Below are positions 57,090 to 64,000 of a stretch of DNA of 64,000 bases, piece by piece. Below the pieces are notes generated by a model. The model was not told where the DNA came from. It saw only the letters and a list, made by a program, of their open reading frames with translations, and ran no database searches. The translations under genes were made by a program, and so were the position numbers. The first letter of the stretch is position 1, and every line of letters begins with the position of its first letter. Origin of the DNA: Bdellovibrionales bacterium (lineage in GTDB: Bacteria > Bdellovibrionota > UBA2428); contig JAFEAR010000043.1 in assembly GCA_018266335.1 (NCBI GenBank), positions 1 to 64,000 of the forward strand, read 5' to 3'.

Positions 57090-60071
57090 ATGTCTCAATT
57101 TCGAATTCATTCGACACGCTTTCTCGAATCAAAACCGACCCTCTTTGGGTTCACCCCCGTCGAGTTGACGGGGCTTGTCGTGCTGATGTCGATCCTTTCG
57201 GCGTCTATCCCAGGGCATCCGCTTGTTACGGTGGGCGTGCTCGTGGCTGTAGCTGGGGCGATGCTTGGCGTTCGCCTGGCGATTGGCCCCTCGCGGCTGG
57301 TGCGATTCTTTCGGGCCATTACAGGCAGTGGTTTCAACGGGCAGCGAGAAGGTTTCTATTCCGTTCGAGTGCTCGGACCGCAGTTTTCGGAGGCAACCTT
57401 TGACGACGAATTCGGGTACTTCAAACGAGTGCGCGACCGACTTTGCCACTTTCCGCAGAACATTCCTTTGGTTGTTTCGTTTCGTAGAGTTCAAGTCGAT
57501 TTGCAAACTCCGACCAGAGAGGGGAGCGATGCGATTTCGATCCTGCGGCGCGAACGCAGGGAGGCTCTCTGTAGTGCCGGACCCTTCTTTGAAAATCGCG
57601 TCTATTTTTCGACCCCGAAGAAGTATCAAAAGCACCTTACCGAGTTTCTTTGCGACCTTCGCCTTGAGAGTCGCGAAGAGGATTGCCCTTCGTTCTCGGT
57701 TCAAGGTCTTGTTTCGGGGCACATTGTTCACGGAGAGGACCAGTCTCTTCACAGCTTCGAACTCGGCGCCTTGCCTCTTGAATTTGGGTTGCGCGACCTT
57801 TCGAGTCTTCTTCGGATGCCTCATGAGGTGACTTACACGCTACGGCTAACTCACAAGAACTCACGTTCGGCGATTCAGCGCTACTCCATGAAACACGGCT
57901 CGATGAAAGGCTTCCAAGGGGGCGCATCGAGTCAGATCGAGGCGAGCCTTTCGGCAACGGCCGCCTACGACACCATCGGGCAATTGATCTCGGGCCAGGA
58001 TGGAATTTTTGCCGTCCAAGGAGTCCTGACCTTTCGCACCAAAGAGCGAGCTCTCGCTTTGCCGCAAATGGCATTCACGGACTCGCTCATTCCGCTCTCG
58101 CATGCGGGTGTTCGCGATCTTGAGCTTCTGCATCGTGGAGCGAGGGATTCCATTCTTGAGCGCACCCTGACTGGGATCGAAGTTGCGGGACTTCTCCCGA
58201 CGCCGTTTGCGTGGACGACTCCGCCTCAGTTTCCGAACTTCTTTACGCCTGAGCGGGAGCTTCTCCACGTTTCGGGATTTCAGGATGATTTAGCGTCGGG
58301 TAACGCCGTCTGTTTTGGCCCGTCGGGTAAGGGCAAATCGATGACGCTTGCAAACCTCTTCGCCTACATCCTGGAAGAAACGGATCGTTCCGTTGTCATT
58401 CTCGATAACGGACATGGCTTTGATAACTTCGTTCGAGCCTACGACGGACAGACCTTTGAGATGGCCTCTAGCGACCACCCTGCGGGCATTTCGATCATGA
58501 AGATTCTGGCCCAGTTCGATGACGAGAACTTTCGGCAGGAAGCGTTGGTGGACTTCACGCGGTTTCTTGCCGACCCTCGTGGTCACGTTGAGCCGCTCTC
58601 AATGGCGCGCCTTAGAAAACTGGCCCAAAGGGCCGACTTTGGAGCCGGTTTATCCGACTGGGCCGCACTCCTTCGTGATGCCGGAGAAGCTCAGCTTGCC
58701 GAACTCCTTGACCCCTTTGTTCGAGGCGGCATCTACGGCGAGCATTTTGACGGCGGGAGTCTTCCCGAGATTCGCTCCCGAGTGCTTTACTTCACGGGCC
58801 CCATGGTGAGCCCGGGCGCCGAGGCGAACCCTCTGATCGTTCCCTATTTCTTCGTCGTAAACTTACTTATTGCGTCGAGACTCGGGCGCGACCTGCCTCC
58901 GGCCAAAATCTGTTGGGATGAGCTCAAGTATCTCATGCAGTGCGCGCCGGATGTCGTAACGGGCATGTGGAACCGAGTTCGAAAAACGGGGAACTCCGTG
59001 ATTTGCGCCGCCCAGCATCCGGGCCAAATTGCCGCCTTCGCGGGTGGAGAGGACATCCTGATCAATAGCCCGACCGGCTGGTTCCTGGGCCTTCCGAAGG
59101 GTGAGAGCACTGTCGACAGATTCATTCCTCTCACGGACGAGACAAAGGAGGCGCTCGCCAGCAGACAGCCCGGCGACTTTTTTCTTCTGTGGCGCGACGG
59201 CCGAATGTATTGGGCGAGCTTTGCCCAGAGCCCGCTTCACTATGCTCTCTTTACATCGAAGAAAAGTGAGCGCGATCGAATCGACAGGCTCATTGCCGAC
59301 GAGGAGCGCTCCCTGGGGCGAAGCCCTAAAGCTGCCGTTAAGGGAGCGATCCGTTACCTAAGCGAGCGGGCTAAAAGCGTAGCAGTCGCAGGCGTGGCTA
59401 TCGCGTGTTTCGCAGTTTGCGCCGGAAACGCGAACGCTTCGATCTTCGGCGAGGAGAATGCTCCCCTCTATGCGATTCTGGCTAAGCACATTGAGGAACT
59501 CGCCATTCTGAAGCAGCAGCTCGACAAGGCGGCATCTCAGGTCAACGAAATGCGCTCGATCTACGAGAACCACAAGCGCATTCTCGAGGAAATCAAGATC
59601 GCGGCTTCGGTCATCAAATCGAAGGACCGTGAAATGGGCGGTCTTAACAACAAGGCCAAGGCCATCGACAAAATCTTAGAGAGTGTTGCCGAGCTCAAAT
59701 CGGCGCAGCGCTTGCCTCGAGGTTTAGAAGAGGAATCTCAGGTTGTGGGCGAAACGATGGCCTATCAGAACGGCTTGGTGAGCACTTCAGATTCGACCAA
59801 AGAAGCGGGGCTCGTGGTAACTCGTCAGGCAAGAAGTGCTTCTCCCGGAGTGGCGGCGAAACTCTCCGCCCAAGCAGAGGGGCTTTCTCTTCAGGCTCTC
59901 GGCGACATCCAACGGTCACAAGCAGAAATCATTCGTCTCATGACTATCGAGGCCGCCGAACGCACTAACAACAAAGCTCAAGACATTGCACTGGAGCGCG
60001 AGCTGCGAGCGTCGCGAGGAGACTCTAGGCAAGCTCGCGCAAGCTCTGCGCTCGCGGCAAGGCCATTTTAA
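57090..60071 (+). CDS. VirB3-VirB4-VirB5 fusion protein
   Basis: A 993-residue polypeptide with three parts. Residues 1-85 resemble VirB3 (two membrane segments after HSTRFLESKPTLFGFTPVEL). Residues 90-750 are a VirB4 ATPase: Walker A GPSGKGKS near 409, DNGHGFDNF, Walker B ICWDELKYL near 607 and CAAQHPGQI. Residues 755-993 open with an internal signal-like helix (VAVAGVAIACFAVCAGNANA/S) and continue as a helical VirB5/TrbJ-like protein (LYAILAKHIEELAILKQQLDKA). No internal ribosome site or stop separates the parts. In the first operon these are three genes. VirB3-VirB4 fusions are known; a third part is unusual. Confidence 0.75.
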   Translation: MSQFRIHSTRFLESKPTLFGFTPVELTGLVVLMSILSASIPGHPLVTVGVLVAVAGAMLGVRLAIGPSRLVRFFRAITGSGFNGQREGFYSVRVLGPQFSEATFDDEFGYFKRVRDRLCHFPQNIPLVVSFRRVQVDLQTPTREGSDAISILRRERREALCSAGPFFENRVYFSTPKKYQKHLTEFLCDLRLESREEDCPSFSVQGLVSGHIVHGEDQSLHSFELGALPLEFGLRDLSSLLRMPHEVTYTLRLTHKNSRSAIQRYSMKHGSMKGFQGGASSQIEASLSATAAYDTIGQLISGQDGIFAVQGVLTFRTKERALALPQMAFTDSLIPLSHAGVRDLELLHRGARDSILERTLTGIEVAGLLPTPFAWTTPPQFPNFFTPERELLHVSGFQDDLASGNAVCFGPSGKGKSMTLANLFAYILEETDRSVVILDNGHGFDNFVRAYDGQTFEMASSDHPAGISIMKILAQFDDENFRQEALVDFTRFLADPRGHVEPLSMARLRKLAQRADFGAGLSDWAALLRDAGEAQLAELLDPFVRGGIYGEHFDGGSLPEIRSRVLYFTGPMVSPGAEANPLIVPYFFVVNLLIASRLGRDLPPAKICWDELKYLMQCAPDVVTGMWNRVRKTGNSVICAAQHPGQIAAFAGGEDILINSPTGWFLGLPKGESTVDRFIPLTDETKEALASRQPGDFFLLWRDGRMYWASFAQSPLHYALFTSKKSERDRIDRLIADEERSLGRSPKAAVKGAIRYLSERAKSVAVAGVAIACFAVCAGNANASIFGEENAPLYAILAKHIEELAILKQQLDKAASQVNEMRSIYENHKRILEEIKIAASVIKSKDREMGGLNNKAKAIDKILESVAELKSAQRLPRGLEEESQVVGETMAYQNGLVSTSDSTKEAGLVVTRQARSASPGVAAKLSAQAEGLSLQALGDIQRSQAEIIRLMTIEAAERTNNKAQDIALERELRASRGDSRQARASSALAARPF

Positions 60072-60081
60072 AGGAGGAGCT

Positions 60082-61047
60082 ATGGGTAGCACGGATCTAG
60101 CGCCTGGATTTTTTACCTCTTTTGCGTGGAACACTTTCGACCAGTTTCGAGCCGTCGGCATTGGATTAGTAGTTTTGCTGACGGTTCTTGCGCTCATCGT
60201 CGACTTGATTGCGATTCATCGCGGAGGGGGCATGGAGGCCGGTGCGATACTCGTTCGCGCGGCCGTTGCACTTTGTTTGCTCGGCTGTTTTCGACCCATC
60301 GTCGAGGGGGCGAAGGATTTTGTGTGGGCACTTGAAAAAGTGATCTCAAGCCAAGGGTCAATCGAGAGCAGCCTGGAGCGATTTCAAACGCTCACCGAAC
60401 AGGGATCGTTCTGGAATGGGCCCATGGGGCGGATGCGGCTAATGTTTGCCGGATGGGGAATGACGCTAGCTCATTATGTGGGTGAGTTCATTTTCTGGCT
60501 CTACGGTGTGCTTTGGGTTTGCGCAACCGTGGCAGCACCGCTTCTGATTCCGACCGTCGTCATGGAGGCCACGCAGAAGATTTTTCGCATGTTCTTGTTC
60601 TTCATAGTTGCGATGCTTTTCGTAAGGATTCCATGGGCGATGATCTCGGCCGTGCTCGAGCACATGATCGACTACCTCGCCCAGCACGGGAAGGGCGAGC
60701 AGCTTCGCGCGTTCTTTCTGTTTTGGATCGCACTTCTTGTGACGATGATCGCTCCGGTTGTTTCGACGATGGCATTTCTAAAGATGGACGGGTTCATACA
60801 GAGTGCCATGCAGGCGGCGCAACTTGGCGTCAAAGGCGTGGGCATGGTGGCTAGCGGCGGCGCCGCTCTAGCGGGCGGGGCCGCTTGGAAAGCGCATCAA
60901 GTCACCCAGATTGCGTTCGGCAAAGAACTTCTAAAGGGCGAAACGGCCAAACTCTTCGAGCGACGTTTCGGCGCGCAGCGGAAGCCACCGGACTTGGACT
61001 CGGTTGACTGGGGAGCGTTTCGAAAGCGAATGCGCGACTACAGCTAG
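60082..61047 (+). CDS. VirB6/TrbL-like polytopic membrane protein
   Basis: From ATG 60082, with AAGGAGGAG upstream, the product is 321 residues with about six membrane segments (FRAVGIGLVVLLTVLALIVDLIAI, LYGVLWVCATVAAPLLIPTVV, FFLFWIALLVTMIAPVVSTMAFL) and a soluble C-terminus. The APLLIP motif fits VirB6/TrbL. It follows the VirB5 part of the fusion, the usual order. The in-frame extension to 59986 lies within the fusion gene and is not needed. Confidence 0.75.
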   Translation: MGSTDLAPGFFTSFAWNTFDQFRAVGIGLVVLLTVLALIVDLIAIHRGGGMEAGAILVRAAVALCLLGCFRPIVEGAKDFVWALEKVISSQGSIESSLERFQTLTEQGSFWNGPMGRMRLMFAGWGMTLAHYVGEFIFWLYGVLWVCATVAAPLLIPTVVMEATQKIFRMFLFFIVAMLFVRIPWAMISAVLEHMIDYLAQHGKGEQLRAFFLFWIALLVTMIAPVVSTMAFLKMDGFIQSAMQAAQLGVKGVGMVASGGAALAGGAAWKAHQVTQIAFGKELLKGETAKLFERRFGAQRKPPDLDSVDWGAFRKRMRDYS

Positions 61048-61091
61048 CACCGCACAGTTCATTCAAAAAATTCAAACCAAGAGGAGAGTTT

Positions 61092-61478
61092 ATGGGGATC
61101 TTTTTTCCAAAAAATCGAAAAACGCGGGCACTCCTGCTGCTCGTCGCGTATCTGCCGAAGGCCATTGCCGGCCCCACGCGTGAATGCGACATCCGGGTTC
61201 GGGGCAAGTCCGTCGAACGCTTAGCTGTTCCGCTTGGTGCGGCATCAACGCTTCAGCTCTCCGAGGACTTCGACTTCGCGATTCCAGGAAATTCTCGCGA
61301 CTTCAAGACAGTCACGACGCCGAACCCCAGGTACGCAGTTGTGCAGGCCAATGCCACAACGGCCAAAGAAACATCGCTGACGCTCGTGATGAAGTCGGGC
61401 GCGCAGGTGTCCCTTTGGCTCGTTCCAACTTCCAAGGATCGCGGTTGCATCCTTGCTCGCATTCGGAGGGGTCTATGA
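61092..61478 (+). CDS. VirB9-like protein of second operon
   Basis: A 128-residue exported protein (signal peptide ALLLLVAYLPKAIA/G). The mature part, CDIRVRGKSVERLAVPLGAASTLQLSEDFDFAIPG, NPRYAVVQANAT and LTLVMKSGAQVSLWLVP, has the beta pattern of the VirB9 N-terminal domain. As in the first operon the C-terminal VirB7-binding domain is absent. GAGGAG is five bases before ATG 61092; no VirB8 gene lies between it and VirB6. Confidence 0.65.
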   Translation: MGIFFPKNRKTRALLLLVAYLPKAIAGPTRECDIRVRGKSVERLAVPLGAASTLQLSEDFDFAIPGNSRDFKTVTTPNPRYAVVQANATTAKETSLTLVMKSGAQVSLWLVPTSKDRGCILARIRRGL

Positions 61479-62410
61479 AAAATCACGTCTTATTCAGAAA
61501 ACTCAGAGCATCGCTCAACGCCGCGTGGAAGCGCCTTGTTAGGTGCTTTGTCTGTGAAGTTGAGCTCGGCGGTCAGAAACTGCGGGGGCTCGAGTATCGA
61601 AATATCGGTGTCGCGGTCAGCAGCGTCGCTGTCATGGGGATTGTCGCCGTTGCGCTGTATTCGGGATTTACGTTCACCGGTATGGCCCGATGGATGGGGT
61701 TTTTGCCCCAGGAAGCCCGAAGTGCGACCCTAGATACGGCCCAAGAGGCTAAGTCGAACACTTCAGACCACGCTCCGCAGCGTAAGACGGCAAGTCGCAC
61801 CGACCACTTCAATCTTGAGATCGTCGAATCGAGGGCCGAGGGTTCGTTTGGAAGGCTCGATCGAGGCGCGTTCTTGCTTGGGATTCTAAAGAACCGCATC
61901 GTTTCGGAACAGGAGAACACACCGGTACTCGTGAAGCTTCCCCAGGGGGCCATGAGTCGAGGTCGCATGATCGTTCCCCCTGACAGTCTCATCATCGGTA
62001 CGACTCAGGGGCGTTCGGAGCGAAGAGTATTCGTTGGCTTTCACACGCTTCGCAGTCCCGACGGCCAGGCATATCCGATCAAAGCCCAGCTTCTGTCGCC
62101 AGATGGATCAGCGGGGCTTTCAGGCGAGTACAGCTCCGGGCGTGGCAAGGCCGTAGCCGGTGCCGCCATTTCTGCCTTCGTGTCGGGTGCAGCAAGTGGC
62201 CTCATGACATTTCAGGCCGGGCCCTTGGGAACCGTCTCGGACGGGAGTGTTCGCAATTCCATGCTCTCGGGCCTCGCCGGAACGGCAAACTTCGCCGCCG
62301 ACACCTACACAGCCGACATGCGAAATGCCCGGGGCGTAGTGGAGGCGGAGCCCGATTCACTGGTTCTCATCATGCTCGACGAAGACTTTCGGACAGAGGT
62401 GAGCAAATGA
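61475..62410 (+). CDS. virB10: VirB10/TrbI-like channel protein
   Basis: From ATG 61475 (ATGA overlap, GGAGGGG upstream) the product is 311 residues: a short cytoplasmic region, one membrane helix (VAVSSVAVMGIVAVALYSGF), a periplasmic linker and the VirB10 C-terminal domain (SRGRMIVPPDSLIIGTTQG, RVFVGFHTLRSPDGQAYPI, AAISAFVSGAASGL). The last residues LVLIMLDEDF match the end of the fold. It overlaps the coupling ATPase gene by four bases. Confidence 0.8.
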   Translation: MKNHVLFRKLRASLNAAWKRLVRCFVCEVELGGQKLRGLEYRNIGVAVSSVAVMGIVAVALYSGFTFTGMARWMGFLPQEARSATLDTAQEAKSNTSDHAPQRKTASRTDHFNLEIVESRAEGSFGRLDRGAFLLGILKNRIVSEQENTPVLVKLPQGAMSRGRMIVPPDSLIIGTTQGRSERRVFVGFHTLRSPDGQAYPIKAQLLSPDGSAGLSGEYSSGRGKAVAGAAISAFVSGAASGLMTFQAGPLGTVSDGSVRNSMLSGLAGTANFAADTYTADMRNARGVVEAEPDSLVLIMLDEDFRTEVSK

Positions 62411-63858
62411 GAAGCACTGTTCTTGGATATGCGGGCACCTGGCCGCTTCGACATCTCTTTATGCTGCCGGACTCCCATCGACTCACTCATACCTTGGTCC
62501 TTGGAATGACCGGCTCGGGCAAAACCACCACGCTGCGATCTCTCATCGCTCAAGACATCGCTAAGGGCTACTCGGTGATCGTCATCGACGGTAAGGGAGA
62601 TCGTTCGATCCTCGGAAGAGCCGGGCCCCATTTTGACTTCATGCTCTTTGGGCGTGAAGTCGAAGGCAACCTTTCGTTCAATCCCCTGCTCGGGCCGAGA
62701 GACCAAGTGGTGGATGGATTCATCGCCGCTATGGGCTTCGAGTCCGAGTTCTACGAGGGATGCGCAAGAAACCTGCTCTATGTCTACTTACGGCTTATGG
62801 AGCTTATGAATATTGCTCCGGATCTCCGTGAACTCGCGAAACTGGCTGTCGATATCGAGTCGTTCGCCGAAGAAATCAAGAGCCTTCCGGCGGATGCAGT
62901 CGAGCTACGCCGTTCTTTCAACTCGCTAAGCGCGCTCCGTGCACGAGAGTACATGGAGTTCCACACGGGCCTGTCGAACCGCATCAATGCCCTGATCCAT
63001 TCTCGTTGGATGCCAAGGCTTGGATCAATGGCCCCTGCGGGCGTTCATAACATCGACCTCGCCAGCGCCTTTGAGGAGCCACGATGTTTCTATGTGGGAC
63101 TACAGAAACTCGCCAATCACCGTGGCGCGAGCATTCTAGGAAAACTCCTTTTGCATAAGATCGGCACGCTTTCTGCTGAACGGGCGGCGCTCGGAGCCGA
63201 TGCCATCTCCGCAAAGCCCCTTGTGTCGGTCTACATCGATGAACTCGCAGGGCTTGCCTATCGAGGATTTGAAGTACTTCCGCAAACGGTGCGCTCGACA
63301 AAAATCATGCTGACACTCTCAACTCAAACGCTTGCCGACCTTCGTGCCGTATCAGATGAATTTGCCGAGCAGATCCAAACCAACACAGGAATCAAAATCC
63401 TTCATCGACTGAATAGCGAGAAAGAGGCCGACTCATGGGCAAGGCTTTTGGGCAGCAAGAAAACCTCGGGGAAGATTCTGGATCGTATTCTCACGGCCAC
63501 GAATCCAAAGAAATACGGCCGACTGCATGAGGAGGAGGTTTGGGCCGTCCATCCCAACGATCTGAAGAATATGCCGCGAGGACAGGCCATCGTTGAGCGC
63601 GATGGCTCGGGGCGCAAGATTTTTGCGAGAGTGCGAATTGTCGATCTCGAAGCAAAATTGAGGAGAAAAGAAGAATGGAACAAGCGTTTCCGTACATTCG
63701 TGATGCAGCCATTTTGTCGGCTGTGCAGGTTCATCGGATCATTTCGTTTCGAGAGCTGTGGGAGCGTTTCTTTACCGGCGGAGATCGAAGTACGGCCTAC
63801 AAACGCATCCACGTTGTCCTCAGGCGATACTCACACATCGTCGAGGAGTGGCGTATGA
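62407..63858 (+). CDS. TraD/VirD4-type coupling ATPase
   Basis: A 483-residue ATPase. Walker A is GMTGSGKTT (near residue 33), followed by YSVIVIDGKGDR, and Walker B VSVYIDELAG near 273; LSTQTLADL follows. It has no clear membrane domain. The last 55 residues (from about KRFRTFVMQ) are cysteine-rich and unlike the rest, and they overlap the frame of the next gene; the real C-terminus may be earlier or a frameshift may be present. It differs from the FtsK-type pump of the first operon. Confidence 0.78.
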   Translation: MRSTVLGYAGTWPLRHLFMLPDSHRLTHTLVLGMTGSGKTTTLRSLIAQDIAKGYSVIVIDGKGDRSILGRAGPHFDFMLFGREVEGNLSFNPLLGPRDQVVDGFIAAMGFESEFYEGCARNLLYVYLRLMELMNIAPDLRELAKLAVDIESFAEEIKSLPADAVELRRSFNSLSALRAREYMEFHTGLSNRINALIHSRWMPRLGSMAPAGVHNIDLASAFEEPRCFYVGLQKLANHRGASILGKLLLHKIGTLSAERAALGADAISAKPLVSVYIDELAGLAYRGFEVLPQTVRSTKIMLTLSTQTLADLRAVSDEFAEQIQTNTGIKILHRLNSEKEADSWARLLGSKKTSGKILDRILTATNPKKYGRLHEEEVWAVHPNDLKNMPRGQAIVERDGSGRKIFARVRIVDLEAKLRRKEEWNKRFRTFVMQPFCRLCRFIGSFRFESCGSVSLPAEIEVRPTNASTLSSGDTHTSSRSGV

Positions 63859-64000
63859 ACGGAAGTCGCGAGCTTTTTGTGCGAGCTAAGCCTTCTCCGG
63901 GGGTAGCGGGAACCTACGACGAACACGACCTCGCCGTTAGTCGCATTGTGCAGGCGCTTGGTGGCATCTTTGGCCCCGATGGGTGGCTACGTGAAATCGA
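63675..64000 (+). CDS. Replic_Relax-like winged-helix protein (partial, runs off right edge)
   Basis: An open frame of 108 codons to the window edge. The N-terminus has the winged-helix look of the protein at 5848-6801: RDAAILSAVQVHRIISFRELWERF, then STAYKRIHVVLRRYSHIVEE, and DEHDLAVSRIVQALGG. GAGGAG lies nine bases ahead of ATG 63675. An alternative start at ATG 63855 has GAGGAG six bases ahead and an ATGA overlap with the ATPase gene but would drop the winged helix. It follows the coupling ATPase, as in the first operon. Confidence 0.65.
   Translation, partial: MEQAFPYIRDAAILSAVQVHRIISFRELWERFFTGGDRSTAYKRIHVVLRRYSHIVEEWRMNGSRELFVRAKPSPGVAGTYDEHDLAVSRIVQALGGIFGPDGWLREI

Noticed and set aside
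57129..57824. Minus-strand ORF of 231 codons opposite the VirB3-VirB4-VirB5 fusion
   Set aside because: Shadow of the fusion gene; basic random composition and no domain pattern.

Overview
The window looks like a piece of a Bdellovibrionota-type (predatory deltaproteobacterium-like) genome that is almost entirely accessory DNA. The phylum assignment is inference. It rests on a family of long fibre proteins with one shared N-terminal domain and exchangeable tips (reminiscent of the mosaic fibre proteins reported from Bdellovibrio), a DUF4423/TIGR02147-like regulator, many lipoproteins, and Proteobacteria-style gene starts. No rRNA gene, complete tRNA gene or core housekeeping operon is present.

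Layout. (1) 0-4.8 kb, minus strand: a PRiA4-ORF3-like gene, a serine recombinase behind a hairpin leader, a tightly overlapping cluster of small regulators, a tyrosine integrase and an excisionase-like HTH protein. (2) 4.9-17.6 kb, minus strand: a nearly complete type IV secretion (conjugation) operon. In transcription order it runs zinc-ribbon protein, small helical proteins alternating with tiny lipoproteins, VirB2-like, VirB3-like, VirB4, VirB5/TrbJ-like, VirB6-like, VirB8/TraE-like, VirB9-like, VirB10, FtsK-type coupling ATPase, Replic_Relax-like winged-helix protein and a glycine-zipper lipoprotein. Neither VirB11 nor a classical relaxase was seen. (3) 17.7-25.9 kb: the most unusual region. 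A nearly leaderless 42-codon peptide ending in GGRGGCC is followed by a protein that appears to fuse a PqqD-like peptide-binding domain to a heme-oxygenase-like putative diiron enzyme. An MFS exporter, an oligopeptide-binding protein and a hybrid histidine kinase follow in one overlapping operon. A convergent NtrC-type activator and an AAA+ ATPase come next. I read this as a candidate modified-peptide (RiPP) production and sensing system. (4) 26-36 kb: a secreted beta-propeller-like protein, hypothetical proteins, a LysR regulator, a frameshifted RCC1-repeat fibre gene on the minus strand with eight copies of an 8-bp repeat at its start, a divergent pair of COG4705-like membrane proteins, a small EamA transporter and a GNAT acetyltransferase.

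(5) 36-44 kb: small response-regulator-like proteins, an XRE repressor with a 28-bp palindromic operator, a second serine recombinase directly behind an intrinsic terminator, a tRNA-Ser 3' fragment that looks like an integrase attachment site, and two toxin-antitoxin pairs (TumE/TumA-like and Phd/ParE-like). (6) 40.6-51.3 kb, plus strand: four fibre genes. Three of them (44.3, 46.2 and 48.2 kb) are preceded by a near-identical leader cassette, and all four have 14-bp repeat modules at the start; an S26 peptidase and a small secreted protein are coupled behind two of them. (7) 51.4-54.1 kb: an MFS transporter and a DUF4423-like regulator divergent from two small Gly-rich secreted peptides sharing a GGT[IV]GRxxRSGGT motif. 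(8) 54.3-64 kb, plus strand: a collagen-like lipoprotein and then a second, different type IV secretion operon. Its VirB3, VirB4 and VirB5 functions appear to be one 993-residue polypeptide. It ends in a TraD/VirD4-type ATPase and the start of a second Replic_Relax-like gene that runs off the window.

Taken together, the window resembles one or more integrative conjugative elements carrying surface-fibre variation, peptide signalling and stability modules. All family calls come from reading the translations by eye; no database search was possible.
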